From a virus: DNA of 64,000 nucleotides. The notes beneath the pieces were generated by a model. That model searched no databases and had not been told where the DNA came from. It saw nothing but the letters and a program-made list of their open reading frames with translations. This document shows positions 9,141 to 17,643 of the stretch, one piece after another. The DNA lies in the IMG/VR virus record IMGVR_UViG_3300037805_000525, positions 1-64,000 of that record. The stretch is one strand, 5' to 3'. How positions within the stretch are numbered: position 1 is the first letter of the stretch; each line of letters starts with the position of its first letter. Position numbers and translations under genes: made by a program.

Positions 9141-10571
9141 ATGCCCGACGAAGTGCGAGCGCCACTCACACAATTTGTGGTGTCTAGAGAAGATGGACGA
9201 GACCTACCAGGCGGTGACCTGGAGGGTGCCGAGTACATTGTGCTCGACATCACAAACAACCGCTACGCAACTACCGGCGTACACGCGTACGCCCGGTCAA
9301 TCGCGCGTAAATTCCCAGAGCTTGCAGAGTCGCTGCGCGCAGCGGCGCACGCGGCCACTGCTGTGCGTAAGGCAGAGCGTGACGGAGACAAGCCCATAAG
9401 TGCGTACAGCGACGCTGACATCGTCGCTGAGTACGAGAAGCGCGGGTCGCTCGAAGCAGCGGCAGCGAGCCTGAAGGTGACCAGGTACGTGTTCACCAAG
9501 CGCGCACGGGCTGCAGGGGTCGAGCCTTACGAGGCGCCCAGCGCTGCCGCCATACGTGCGGCGTACGATAAGTGTGGATCCGTGCGGCAGGTGGCCGAGG
9601 ATCTCAGTACGTCGATGACCCGGGTGTACGGCTTCGTCGACGTACCCAGGCCCCCAAACACGACTAAGTCCCAGGTACTGAAAGCGTTCCAGGTGCACGG
9701 ATCTCACGCAGCCGCTGCTGCTTCGCTTGGTCTCAAGGAGCACACCTACAAAGATCGTTTCAGAGACGCGGGTGGGTACGGGCGGCGCACCCTGAACCGG
9801 GCGCGTATCGTCGCGTCGTGGCGCAGGGGAAACAGCATACGAGACGTGGCGCGGCAGAACAGCGCGAGCACTTCGTCTGTGCGACGCATTCTAAGTGAGG
9901 AAGGTGTGCGGAAGGCGCAGCCCGTTCTTGGGCCCAGCGTCCCGCACTCGACCTTCATGGCTATGTACGAGCGCTGGCCAACGTCAAACACGACAGCTAG
10001 CGCGGCGCTTGGGATGGCCGCGTCATCGTATCGGTCGCGCGTTGCCCGTGCGCGTAAGCGCCCCGAATACGTCAAGCCGTGCCCGCGCAGGGCGGCCAGC
10101 AGATTGCTGCGTTGCCCGGATGTGTCTCTGACCGATTCGCTCGCTGGGCGCCTGACTGCGGAGGTCTATGTCTCCTTGGCGCGCGAGGAGCGCCTTCACG
10201 TCAGATGCTTCGGCGGTGACCAGTTCAGCGAGCTGATCCTGCGCGCAGACGCCGCACAGGCTGTGTCGGAGCAGCTACGTGGGTTTGCGCTGCTAGGCAC
10301 GCTCCCCGCTCAGCCAGGACCTATTCCACGCTACGCGTTCTTGGACGAGCTTAGCAACGAGGGCGCTCTCTACAACAGCGCGTACGTTGCCGAGCCCAGT
10401 TGCTGGTTTGGGGCTTGCGTCGCGAGGACCAAAGTATCCAGCACCAACTCAGTGCGAGGCGCCATGATACAACTCACGGCAGCAATGGCAACAGAGGTTG
10501 CCGGGGCGCTTGACCGATTCATTGAGTGGGAGCGTACGAATGAACCCTTGGAATCGAGACTGGGACCCTGA
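9141..10571 (+). CDS. Tandem helix-turn-helix protein, 476 aa
   Basis: TGAGGT before ATG 9141 supports the start. After an N-terminal segment of about 85 residues come five similar helix-turn-helix-sized repeats: residues about 91-128, 134-170, 174-212, 218-258 and 268-306. Each has the pattern helix, S/G-hydrophobic-x-x-A-A-x-x-L, turn, basic recognition-like helix (for example GSLEAAAASLKVTRYVFTKR and NSIRDVARQNSASTSSVRRI). Residues 310-476 form a separate alpha/beta domain with Cys residues. Single HTH units of this sort are typical of transposase- or resolvase-like DNA binders; an array implies recognition of a long or repeated DNA site. No catalytic motif was seen. Its DNA target is unknown. 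Confidence 0.72.
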   Translation: MPDEVRAPLTQFVVSREDGRDLPGGDLEGAEYIVLDITNNRYATTGVHAYARSIARKFPELAESLRAAAHAATAVRKAERDGDKPISAYSDADIVAEYEKRGSLEAAAASLKVTRYVFTKRARAAGVEPYEAPSAAAIRAAYDKCGSVRQVAEDLSTSMTRVYGFVDVPRPPNTTKSQVLKAFQVHGSHAAAAASLGLKEHTYKDRFRDAGGYGRRTLNRARIVASWRRGNSIRDVARQNSASTSSVRRILSEEGVRKAQPVLGPSVPHSTFMAMYERWPTSNTTASAALGMAASSYRSRVARARKRPEYVKPCPRRAASRLLRCPDVSLTDSLAGRLTAEVYVSLAREERLHVRCFGGDQFSELILRADAAQAVSEQLRGFALLGTLPAQPGPIPRYAFLDELSNEGALYNSAYVAEPSCWFGACVARTKVSSTNSVRGAMIQLTAAMATEVAGALDRFIEWERTNEPLESRLGP

Positions 10572-10887
10572 CTGGATCGACGACGTTGAGCCATACGCGT
10601 ACCACGACTACCTACGCAGCTGCGAGCCTACGCGATGGGAGATCCTCGGCGAGCTGCTCGCGTTCATCGTAGGCATCCCGATTAGCCTACTCACCCACAC
10701 TAGGTGCTGCGGGCCGGTGCGCAGAGTGCGGGTTCCGATAAGTGGGCCGCAGACGATGGAAGATGCGCGCCAGGAACGTGCGGTACTCGCGCAGAGGTCC
10801 GCATGTATGCGTAGCGGCAGGTCCGACCGGAACTGGGGTGCGCGCACAGCTCACAGGTCCAGGTCTAGAAAGCGCTGGCGCGCGTAG
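10540..10887 (+). CDS. Hypothetical protein, 115 aa, possibly membrane-associated
   Basis: ATG 10540 follows GGGAGCGTACGA and overlaps the HTH-array gene by 32 bases. The N-terminus is acidic and Trp/Tyr-rich (NPWNRDWDPDWIDDVEP), then a short hydrophobic helix (LLAFIVGIPISLLT), then a strongly basic tail. Last gene of unit A, just before a terminator. Confidence 0.6.
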   Translation: MNPWNRDWDPDWIDDVEPYAYHDYLRSCEPTRWEILGELLAFIVGIPISLLTHTRCCGPVRRVRVPISGPQTMEDARQERAVLAQRSACMRSGRSDRNWGARTAHRSRSRKRWRA

Positions 10888-10889
10888 CT

Positions 10890-10926
10890 GCGGGGGGGGT
10901 GCTTTGTCACCCCCCGCCGTATTTTT
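10890..10926 (+). terminator. Rho-independent terminator of unit A
   Basis: A GC stem (10890-10901 with 10908-10917) is followed by ATTTTTAG. The same T/A tract supplies the TAA stop of the convergent minus-strand gene at 10925. Confidence 0.8.
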
Positions 10927-11836
10927 AGCCTGCGAACGCCTGCGCCGCCTGCGCGATGAAGTCAAACGCGATGCGCTGTCGGCTGGCAAACAGGACCTCC
11001 AGCGTTACGCCTATGCGGTTTGTGTCGCCACGCTGTTCGGCCACTTTCAGCGGTGTCACCGCAATGATGCGCTCAGACGAGTCATTGTCCGAGGAACTCT
11101 GCCGGGCAATGAGTAGCGCGGCCGCGGCCTGTATCCGACCAACTACCACCGCCACCACGCTTGCCGAGTCTTTACCGTTCGAGTTGATTCCACTGATCGT
11201 ACGCAAGCCTGCGGCAGGGGCGCGCTTGTCGAATACGTTTGTGCCTGGGGTTGCGAGAAGCACCTTAATGAGCTGCCCGACCGCCTTGAGCTCGCCGCTC
11301 ACCGCACGCGGCCCTTTTGACGACAGGGAGTAATCGAACCCAGACTTCGTAGAGAACTGTGTGGCTGCACCAATCAGCGTGACCGCGGCCACCGCGCTGT
11401 CTGTAGCTGTGAGCGCCACGTAGGCGGTCGTGCGCGACAGCGTGGAGAACGGGCGCGACAGCCCGTTGACAACGATCTCCTCGACCTTGTCCATGTCGTT
11501 TGCGTGCACGCGTATCGCGGTGTCCACTATCCGAACGTCCCCAGCCACTGTGGCTTCTGTGCCCGGCGGGAGTGCCGCCTTCACCTCAGACGCAATGTAG
11601 TCCCCGCTGTCGTCGGTGTACTCGAGACGTACGGCAGGCGTGGTCGCCCCCGCGAGTAGCGTCGGGAACACGAGCACAGTCCCGTCGCCCACGTCTACGA
11701 ACGGGACGTCAACACCGGCCACCTTCGCGGCTGCAACCGTGTGCGGCTTCCCTGGGATCAGCCGAAGTACAGACACGTAGTCGTACTGCCGCACGGGCAG
11801 AACCTTTCGGAGGCGGACGGCTTGTATGTCACTCAT
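10925..11836 (-). CDS. Virion protein, possibly gp25-like baseplate wedge component
   Basis: A 303-aa protein. GAGAGG before ATG 11836 decides the start. The N-terminal half is beta-rich. Residues about 190-300 contain LKVLLATPGTNVFDKRAP, a short loop, a helix of the VVGRIQAAAALLI type and a final strand pair (IGVTLEVLFA). This order resembles the gp25/GpW-like baseplate wedge fold (L-x-T-x-P-G, then a helix, then a V/E strand), but the match is weak. It is an isolated minus-strand gene facing unit A. A palindrome copy sits 32 bases upstream of its start. Confidence 0.5.
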   Translation of the reverse strand: MSDIQAVRLRKVLPVRQYDYVSVLRLIPGKPHTVAAAKVAGVDVPFVDVGDGTVLVFPTLLAGATTPAVRLEYTDDSGDYIASEVKAALPPGTEATVAGDVRIVDTAIRVHANDMDKVEEIVVNGLSRPFSTLSRTTAYVALTATDSAVAAVTLIGAATQFSTKSGFDYSLSSKGPRAVSGELKAVGQLIKVLLATPGTNVFDKRAPAAGLRTISGINSNGKDSASVVAVVVGRIQAAAALLIARQSSSDNDSSERIIAVTPLKVAEQRGDTNRIGVTLEVLFASRQRIAFDFIAQAAQAFAG

Positions 11837-11867
11837 GGCGGGACCTCTCGTAACGAACACAACACCA

Positions 11868-11884
11868 TTATCACACTGTGATAT
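11868..11884. promoter_or_regulatory. Palindrome copy 2
   Basis: TTATCACACTGTGATAT, one mismatch at the last base. It lies between the divergent starts at 11836 (minus) and 11956 (plus). Central base C. Confidence 0.75.
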
Positions 11885-11902
11885 CTGCGGCGGCGTGGGA
11901 GA

Positions 11903-11930
11903 ACAAATATTGCGGCGTACTAGGTATAAG
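11903..11930 (+). promoter_or_regulatory. Promoter of unit B
   Basis: TATAAG at 11925-11930 with ACAAAT 16 bases upstream, followed by AGGTTTAG. ATG 11956 is 26 bases downstream. Confidence 0.7.
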
Positions 11931-11955
11931 AGGTTTAGACCGTAGGGAGGCACAC

Positions 11956-12639
11956 ATGGGATATATCGACGTTGAAAATGCACGAGAGGTGGTCTCGTCT
12001 ATGGCCAACAGCACTCCGTGCGAGTTCGACATGGACGCACTACTTGACTGGCTTGACGAGGAGGGCGAGCAGTTTATCTGTGCCGATCTGATCCTGCGTC
12101 TCGCTAAGGATCGCGTAGTAGACACGGGGTGGTTCCTGGAACGGCTTGTGGATCCTGAGCTGCTGCACGATGTCACGCTGTCAGGAGATAAGACGCTGCT
12201 GTACAGGATCGCGTACAACAAATGTGCGGCACACAAGACGTTGCTGTACCTCGCTACGCACGACAACGAGGACGTGCGAGAACGCGTTGCGCACCGCGCG
12301 CCTGCGTCTCTTCAGACGCTACTTGTGAGTGACCCCTCTGCGCACGTGCGCCGGGCGCTTGCAGGGAACACACTGTTGTCCGCCGACGTGCAAGAAGTTC
12401 TAGTGACCTGCTTGGATCGAAAGACCGCGTGGGCCATCGTCTGGAACACGGGCGCTACGGAGGACTCGCTCCGCGCAGTGCACGCCTTCGCCTGTGCGGG
12501 GGGACCGTTCGACAACTACGACATGCGTGCCGTCCGCTCGTCAATCGCAGAGCACCGAGCATGCTCGGCCGAGTTTGAACGGCAGATGGACGAAGAACTT
12601 GACGAGCTTTGGGTAGAAATACGTAAGGAGTCCACATGA
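11956..12639 (+). CDS. LRV/HEAT-like repeat protein, 227 aa
   Basis: GGGAGGCACAC precedes ATG 11956. Residues 1-75 match the N-terminal block of three paralogues at 42-45 kb, including STPC and VVDTGWFLERLVDPELL. Residues about 80-190 are helical repeats of the leucine-rich-repeat-variant or HEAT kind (LATHDNEDVRERVAHRA, LLVSDPSAHVRRALAGN). Such solenoids bind proteins. No enzymatic motif is seen. First gene of unit B. Confidence 0.7.
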   Translation: MGYIDVENAREVVSSMANSTPCEFDMDALLDWLDEEGEQFICADLILRLAKDRVVDTGWFLERLVDPELLHDVTLSGDKTLLYRIAYNKCAAHKTLLYLATHDNEDVRERVAHRAPASLQTLLVSDPSAHVRRALAGNTLLSADVQEVLVTCLDRKTAWAIVWNTGATEDSLRAVHAFACAGGPFDNYDMRAVRSSIAEHRACSAEFERQMDEELDELWVEIRKEST

Positions 12640-13247
12640 AGTCAGCCATCCAGGGATACGTGATCGCTCTACCAGGCAGCGTACACGCGGGCCTGCTTTA
12701 CGCATTTGGCGAGTCGCTCGCCGAATGCGTCACCGCAGAGAACGCAACAACCATTGGGGTCCGCCTATTGGCGTGGGCGTCCCTCGGCGACGAGTACGGC
12801 TTTCGTAACGATGTCGCCGAGGCGGTTGCTCAGGAGCCTGCGGGGCTCACCGTAGACGCGGACTACGAACCCTTCGAGCCGGAGAGCGCGCCAGAAGATC
12901 CGGTTACTGCAGCCTGTGTGTTGAAGCACGAGCTTCGCCTGCTGAAGCTGCGCATCCGCGATGCCTGCCGGCTGCTCCAGTACGGCATCCAGTACAACGT
13001 GCGTGGTCGCCGAGTGTACGCGTACGCCATACCGAACACACACGACTCGAACGACGTGCTTGACGCGTACGCGCGCGTCTTCAACTCTGAACTGCTGCAC
13101 ATCCACCGCGCTAGGCACCTACACCTCGACGGGTGCGCCGGGTACGGCTGTACAAAGAAGACCTTCCAGGGCAACGAAGTGTACGCATGTGCGATCGTCG
13201 ACACAGAGCACGGCGCACAGATCATCCAACACGGGTACGAACACTAG
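12636..13247 (+). CDS. Hypothetical protein, 203 aa, tandem paralogue of the next gene
   Basis: The start overlaps the previous stop (ATGA). The order of segments matches the next protein: an N-terminal helical block, then a helix ending in VRGRRVYAY, then a C-terminal Cys/His-rich part (HLHLDGCAGYGC). The C-terminal His and Cys residues could bind a metal. Function unknown. Confidence 0.72.
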   Translation: MKSAIQGYVIALPGSVHAGLLYAFGESLAECVTAENATTIGVRLLAWASLGDEYGFRNDVAEAVAQEPAGLTVDADYEPFEPESAPEDPVTAACVLKHELRLLKLRIRDACRLLQYGIQYNVRGRRVYAYAIPNTHDSNDVLDAYARVFNSELLHIHRARHLHLDGCAGYGCTKKTFQGNEVYACAIVDTEHGAQIIQHGYEH

Positions 13248-13258
13248 AAAGGCAACAC

Positions 13259-13858
13259 ATGTCAGTGTCCCAACTCGGTATCCTGCTCATGCTCCCATCA
13301 GGGACGCCTGAGGGGGAACTTCCTGCGCTGGCAAAGGAACTCTGCCAGCTCATCACTGCGGAGGGCGCCCCGCACATTGCGGCGCAGCTCGACAAGTTCG
13401 ACTACATCGAAACAATGGACGCGTCAGTTGAGGTGCTCACCCGACTCAGCAAAGAGGGCACCGCATTCGACGAAGACACTATGGAGGCGTACCAGGCGTT
13501 CCTGCCTGAGACGTACCCAGAAGACGCCGGCCTCGAGGACGCCGTGCGGCGCCATGAGGTTGACCTACTCCGTGAGTTCCTCACTGCGGCGGTTCTCGGC
13601 CTACAGGGTGTGCTGCACGCAGAGGTGCGCGGACGCACAGCGTACTGGCGGTCAGAGGACAGCTACGGCGACTGCACCGACAAACTGACGAGCATGCTTA
13701 ACCTCACCGTGTCACGCGTACTGGCCCTCCACTTCGCCGTGCACGAGCACATGCCGGACTGCGACGGGTTCTGCGACCACGTGGAACATTGGGGGATCGG
13801 CGTAAACTCCTGCGGCTTGACCAAGGACGGCGCGCTAGGCGACGGGTACTACGCATGA
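13259..13858 (+). CDS. Hypothetical protein, 199 aa, paralogue of the preceding gene
   Basis: ATG 13259 follows GAAAGG. Shared landmarks with the previous gene are LPSGTPEGELPALAKELCQL, EVRGRTAYW and a Cys/His segment (HMPDCDGFCDH). Identity is low but collinear, so an old tandem duplication is likely. Unit B. Confidence 0.72.
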   Translation: MSVSQLGILLMLPSGTPEGELPALAKELCQLITAEGAPHIAAQLDKFDYIETMDASVEVLTRLSKEGTAFDEDTMEAYQAFLPETYPEDAGLEDAVRRHEVDLLREFLTAAVLGLQGVLHAEVRGRTAYWRSEDSYGDCTDKLTSMLNLTVSRVLALHFAVHEHMPDCDGFCDHVEHWGIGVNSCGLTKDGALGDGYYA

Positions 13859-14334
13859 CCGAAAAACTACACAACGACGAGGAGTTCGAGCTGGAGATTG
13901 ACCTCTTCCTCGCGCGCTCGGCCAACCAACTGCTGCTCGATGACATCCGTACTCTACGCAAGATCCGGTCGCTGATCGTGGAACACATGCTTTCGCTCAC
14001 CCCTGAACGGGACTACGACGAGCCGTCGAGGCTGGTTGGTGGAATCACTCGGCTGGCGACTAGCCTCTGTGGACGTCACGCGCGTGTGTACGGGTACGTG
14101 AAGATCGCCGAAGACAGCGGGACGTCCGACGCGTGGCAACGCGCACGAGACCCGATCGGGCGGTACATACACAGCCTGGTGGATCGCAGTGCGCGCATTC
14201 GTGAGGGGATCACGGAGATGGCCACCAAGCTGCGCGCCATGCGCCACACGATCCCACCGCTGCACGAGCGCGACCCGAACGAGAACCCGCCAAACGTGCA
14301 GTGCTCGAAGATGTCGGTGCACCACCCGAAGTAG
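13855..14334 (+). CDS. Hypothetical mostly helical protein, 159 aa
   Basis: ATG 13855 overlaps the previous stop. Acidic N-terminus, then long amphipathic helices (NQLLLDDIRTLRKIRSLIVE, RIREGITEMATKLRAMRH). The C-terminus carries Cys and two His. No family was recognised. Confidence 0.7.
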   Translation: MTEKLHNDEEFELEIDLFLARSANQLLLDDIRTLRKIRSLIVEHMLSLTPERDYDEPSRLVGGITRLATSLCGRHARVYGYVKIAEDSGTSDAWQRARDPIGRYIHSLVDRSARIREGITEMATKLRAMRHTIPPLHERDPNENPPNVQCSKMSVHHPK

Positions 14335-14379
14335 GTGCGCAGATAGATCCCGCCCAATCTACATGGAAGGCACATCAAC

Positions 14380-14805
14380 ATGAAGAGTACTGACCCATTT
14401 GAGTCCCTGTGCGCCTGCTGCGGAAAGGTCATGCCTGGTCCGGCGCCAGAGGAGTTCACGACGCTGACGAGGTCTCCTGGGAATGCCATTGAAGTTCCGT
14501 GGTGCACTCGGTGCTTCGGGCGCGTTGACGGCGAGGACGGTGGAATCGTCGTAATCGAAACGAAAGTCAACGAAGACGGCTCTGCGGCACGTCGCGGCGT
14601 TGGGCTTATCGGCCCAGAGCTGCTGGACGAGCTGTTCGGCTGTCCCGAGGCACGTGCGCGCTTCGACAGTGACACCGTAGACAAGGTGGTCGCGGACGCG
14701 AAGGAGTGTCGCGTTCTGCGCCTTGGCGTTGAGGCGTTCGCCGCAATCATGGGTGGCGCCGCGCGCGTTACACACGAAGAGATCGACGCTGGGAGGCGCC
14801 AATGA
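14380..14805 (+). CDS. Zinc-ribbon-like protein, 141 aa
   Basis: CACC-type Cys pair at residues 11-14 (CACC) and CTRC at about 42-45 make a treble-clef or ribbon-like metal site. The rest is alpha/beta with acidic patches. AAGG lies before ATG 14380. It may bind nucleic acid or protein. Unit B. Confidence 0.68.
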   Translation: MKSTDPFESLCACCGKVMPGPAPEEFTTLTRSPGNAIEVPWCTRCFGRVDGEDGGIVVIETKVNEDGSAARRGVGLIGPELLDELFGCPEARARFDSDTVDKVVADAKECRVLRLGVEAFAAIMGGAARVTHEEIDAGRRQ

Positions 14806-14870
14806 ATGGTCCGGTGGATGGCCCGCTCGAGCTCAGTGCGGACCCGAAAGACTACGTAACGGACGACTGA
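14802..14870 (+). CDS. Possible 22-residue acidic peptide
   Basis: ATG 14802 overlaps the preceding stop (ATGA), with GGGAGG upstream. The product starts MNGPVDGPLEL and ends YVTDD. The context supports translation; the function is unknown. Confidence 0.45.
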   Translation: MNGPVDGPLELSADPKDYVTDD

Positions 14871-14900
14871 GTGTCGCACACGATCTCGTCCGACGCAGTG

Positions 14901-14949
14901 CGTGGGCCGTACGTGTTCGAGCCGAGTTAGCTCGTCAGCGCGGCCCACG
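14901..14949 (+). other. Two-tier RNA hairpin at end of unit B
   Basis: CGTGGGCCG (14901-14909) pairs with CGGCCCACG (14941-14949), enclosing an inner stem CGAGC/GCTCG (14918-14922 with 14930-14934). No T tract follows directly; instead a palindrome copy and CCTTTCTTA follow. It could be a processing or attenuation structure. Confidence 0.5.
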
Positions 14950-14961
14950 TCTGGGACTGGA

Positions 14962-14978
14962 TTATCACACTGTGATAG
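14962..14978. promoter_or_regulatory. Palindrome copy 3
   Basis: TTATCACACTGTGATAG. Flanking GGA and TCC followed by TTTCTTA make a hairpin with a T-rich tail, so it may also terminate unit B. Central base C. Confidence 0.75.
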
Positions 14979-14996
14979 TCCTTTCTTACCTGTGGG

Positions 14997-15024
14997 GCAA
15001 GAACGGCTGCGGCACGGGTATAAG
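14997..15024 (+). promoter_or_regulatory. Promoter of unit C
   Basis: GCAAGA, 16 bases, TATAAG (15019-15024), then AGCCATAG. The first gene starts at 15064. Confidence 0.72.
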
Positions 15025-15063
15025 AGCCATAGGTGGCCAGACAACTACCTAGGAGGAAGACCA

Positions 15064-15213
15064 ATGCCCGTGCAAGAAATGAAGTTGGCCGAAATGCGCA
15101 TGCAGGACTGGTTCTGGGAAGGGCTGGGAGAATTCGTCGAGCGATCGGGCGCCAGTGCGGACCACGAAGCCTGGGAGACCCCAAAAACAAACAGCCATGA
15201 GGAGTCGACATGA
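15064..15213 (+). CDS. Hypothetical small protein, 49 aa
   Basis: AGGAGGAAGACCA precedes ATG 15064. Acidic, with an amphipathic helix rich in Met and Trp (KLAEMRMQDWFWEGLGEF). Its stop overlaps the next start. First gene of unit C. Confidence 0.68.
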   Translation: MPVQEMKLAEMRMQDWFWEGLGEFVERSGASADHEAWETPKTNSHEEST

Positions 15214-15659
15214 GCATGGTGAGCATCCCTGACCCGGACGAGGTGTTCGGCGTAGACAACACGCTCGAGTTGCTTGAGAAGCGCATTGGCGGCGGCATCA
15301 TCGAGCAACTACTGCTGCGGCAGAAGGCTACCGCAGAGCGCGAGGATACGGACGATCCTGTGGAGCAGTCCGTGTACTACTTCGAGCCGCGAACGCGCTG
15401 GTGTGGCGCGTCGTTCGACAAGCACATCACGCGGGCCGCGCAAGGTGTCGTGTACAGATTCACACAGGCGGGGTATAAGGTGACCACGTACAACCAGGAT
15501 CTCGACACTAGCACGCAGGAGGGGCAGCACTTCCGCCTGCGGCGCAAGCCGCCTGTGGTTATGCGTAAAGACCCTGTGGCGCTGACGGGGGCGCGAATTC
15601 GCGAGAAGAACGTGGCTAATGGGCGCACACTCCACAACCCGTCTGTTGCGCCCAAATGA
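15210..15659 (+). CDS. Hypothetical protein, 149 aa
   Basis: ATGA overlap with the previous gene. Helical N-terminal half (LELLEKRIGGGIIEQLLLRQ), beta-rich middle (GVVYRFTQAGYKVTTYNQD), basic C-terminus. No family was recognised. Confidence 0.7.
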   Translation: MSMVSIPDPDEVFGVDNTLELLEKRIGGGIIEQLLLRQKATAEREDTDDPVEQSVYYFEPRTRWCGASFDKHITRAAQGVVYRFTQAGYKVTTYNQDLDTSTQEGQHFRLRRKPPVVMRKDPVALTGARIREKNVANGRTLHNPSVAPK

Positions 15660-16414
15660 CACACGCAGACTTGACTCAACACCTCGCCTCGCAAGACGTA
15701 TACACGGCTATCCGGGAGTCGCTGGGGGCCGGGCTCGACGGGGTGCCATACACGCTCACCGCGAAAGAGATCAGGCTCGTACTCGAGTCCCTCCCTCAGG
15801 TCGCTCGCCCGGTTAAGCTATTTCTGTACAGGGCGCAAACTCGTACAAGCTTTGAGGCGCGTGCGGCACGGCTGGGCAAATTCGCCGACGGTGTGCCCGT
15901 TCGCGTTCGAGTGGAGCTTCGGTTCTCAGAACTCGCAGAGTTCGGCCACCGTGTTGCCGACAGTGGCCATGCCGACGACATCAGGTTCAGCACCTCACCG
16001 AAGAGTACGAGTGCAATGTCGCTCATCCAGGTGAGTTCCGCCGAAGCCCTGTCGAGGCTCATCGTGCTGTGTGCACCAAGGTACACCGGGCTGGCGTTCG
16101 TCGCGCAGGCCTTACTGCGCGAGCTTGGGTACGTCTGGGTGCCGGAGCTCGTCCTGCTACAGAGCTTTGGGGCCGCTACGGCAGCCCTAGTACCTGTCGG
16201 ACAGGTGGTGGTGTCGGACACGATCGGCGCCAATCCGCTCACGTACGCGCTTGAAGGGAACATGCGTACGGAAGCCCTTCAAGTGTTCAGGAACTGGTCT
16301 GCTGGAACGATCCACCGGCATACCTTCTGGCGCGTCACGGGTGACCCTGGCGAAGAGAAGGCGGCGGAGATTACGGTTCCGAACCAGGTGGACTGGGCGG
16401 GGTTCAGTCCATGA
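15656..16414 (+). CDS. Hypothetical protein, 252 aa
   Basis: ATGA overlap on both sides. Two alpha/beta halves separated by a Ser-rich linker at about residue 120. The second half has hydrophobic strands (GLAFVAQALLRELGYVWVPE, VPVGQVVVSDTIG). No catalytic signature was seen. Unit C. Confidence 0.7.
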   Translation: MTHADLTQHLASQDVYTAIRESLGAGLDGVPYTLTAKEIRLVLESLPQVARPVKLFLYRAQTRTSFEARAARLGKFADGVPVRVRVELRFSELAEFGHRVADSGHADDIRFSTSPKSTSAMSLIQVSSAEALSRLIVLCAPRYTGLAFVAQALLRELGYVWVPELVLLQSFGAATAALVPVGQVVVSDTIGANPLTYALEGNMRTEALQVFRNWSAGTIHRHTFWRVTGDPGEEKAAEITVPNQVDWAGFSP

Positions 16415-16860
16415 CTACCGACAAACTGTGCGAGGAGACGGAGGCAGGTGTCGTGGCGGAGCAGTCCCCGATCGAGAAGCTGCGGACGTACTTTGCCGAT
16501 CAGCTGCCAAACCACCTCAACGCCATCGGCGTGCACCCGCACATTGCGCTCGTATTCAACGACGAGCAGCTCACGGTACTCGCTGTAGACCTACCGCCTA
16601 CGCGGCTGCGGCGCGCCGTAGAGGATGCGATGTACGACAACGCAACCGCGGCGGTCTTCGGCATGGACATTTCGTGCCGCCCCAACCAGGGCACCACGCT
16701 TGCGGACATGATCGCGCTGTTCGAGTGGCTCCCTGGTACAGGTTGGTACTTCGGCGGTGTAATCGAGTACCAGCACGAGCCGCGTATCGTGAGGCCGCTT
16801 GCATTTAACGCGTACTGGGACGAGGCATTCAGTGGCTACGTCTCCCGGATCAACTCATGA
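16411..16860 (+). CDS. Hypothetical protein, 149 aa
   Basis: Coupled by ATGA on both sides. Alpha/beta fold; a possible core strand HIALVFNDEQLTVLAVDL, then helix RLRRAVEDAMYD, then aromatic segment GTGWYFGGVIEY. Function unknown. Confidence 0.7.
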   Translation: MTTDKLCEETEAGVVAEQSPIEKLRTYFADQLPNHLNAIGVHPHIALVFNDEQLTVLAVDLPPTRLRRAVEDAMYDNATAAVFGMDISCRPNQGTTLADMIALFEWLPGTGWYFGGVIEYQHEPRIVRPLAFNAYWDEAFSGYVSRINS

Positions 16861-17222
16861 TCATCAACCGCAAGCGCTTTGAGCGCGTACATACTCTGAA
16901 GAAGCGTGGCGCGCGGCACTACGTCATGACGTTGGAGTTCGAGGGCGTCGGGTGGATCATCGACACCCCCGTGGAGGTGGACCACTTAGAGCCCCTCACT
17001 CTGCGATGGCACTACTGCTCCATCGTGGCGCAGCCTGTGGAGCCTGATGTTGTCGAGGGGCGCATGCACGCAGACGAGACCTGGTACGAGGTTTCGTGGC
17101 GCCTGGTTCCCCCGGGATGGCGTAAGTTCTTCCTGCGCGGGTTCGAAGACTGGCAGTGGCCAGAAATCATCGCCGCAATCAAGGCGACTCTCGAAGTCGA
17201 GGCGGCGGACGATGCCGCGTAA
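16857..17222 (+). CDS. Hypothetical beta-rich protein, 121 aa
   Basis: ATGA overlap at the start. A beta-strand succession with many Trp (RHYVMTLEFEGVGWIID, WYEVSWRLVPPGW) and an acidic C-terminal helix. The next gene begins 11 bases before its stop. Confidence 0.68.
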   Translation: MIINRKRFERVHTLKKRGARHYVMTLEFEGVGWIIDTPVEVDHLEPLTLRWHYCSIVAQPVEPDVVEGRMHADETWYEVSWRLVPPGWRKFFLRGFEDWQWPEIIAAIKATLEVEAADDAA

Positions 17223-17364
17223 GAAGCGGCTGAAGATGTTCACTCGTAGGTGTCATAGGTGTACACGCACCTGGGGCGCGTACACCTGGTCAGACTCATG
17301 CCCGCACTGTAACGGCGGGCGTCCCTGGGCCTTCGGCCCGTATTGTTCAACGAACGTCGCGTAG
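17212..17364 (+). CDS. Zinc-ribbon miniprotein, 50 aa
   Basis: ATG 17212 overlaps the previous gene by 11 bases. Basic start MPRKKRLKMFTRR followed by CHRC and CPHC, a four-Cys zinc ribbon, then a further Cys. This is a compact nucleic-acid or protein-binding module. It is in the right place to be translated, but there is no strong ribosome site. Confidence 0.62.
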   Translation: MPRKKRLKMFTRRCHRCTRTWGAYTWSDSCPHCNGGRPWAFGPYCSTNVA

Positions 17365-17387
17365 CGGCGAGAAATGGAAGTGCCCTC

Positions 17388-17591
17388 GTGGAAGATCTCA
17401 TTATGTTGGTTGTCCTTGGCGGACTGCTCATCGGCTTCTTGTGGCTCGGCCACTACATCGGCGCCACCAAGGGCCGCGGTGGACTGGGCGTGCTCTTGGC
17501 GTTCCTGCTTGGGCCCATTGGGCTGCTCATCGTCGCGGTGATGCCGCCCACAGATGAGAAGCGTCGCCAGGACGCTGCCCGCCTTGACTGA
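17388..17591 (+). CDS. Small two-helix membrane protein, 67 aa
   Basis: GGAAG precedes GTG 17388. Two transmembrane helices (IMLVVLGGLLIGFLWLGHYI and LGVLLAFLLGPIGLLIVAVM) with a Gly/Lys turn and a charged tail. The GPIGLLI pattern is common in small bacterial membrane proteins. It could be a holin-like or superinfection-exclusion protein; nothing in the sequence decides. Confidence 0.68.
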   Translation: MEDLIMLVVLGGLLIGFLWLGHYIGATKGRGGLGVLLAFLLGPIGLLIVAVMPPTDEKRRQDAARLD

Positions 17592-17643
17592 CCGCGAAGA
17601 CGCCGCGCGCGGCTACAACTAGGCGGTGACGTCTGGGACTGGA

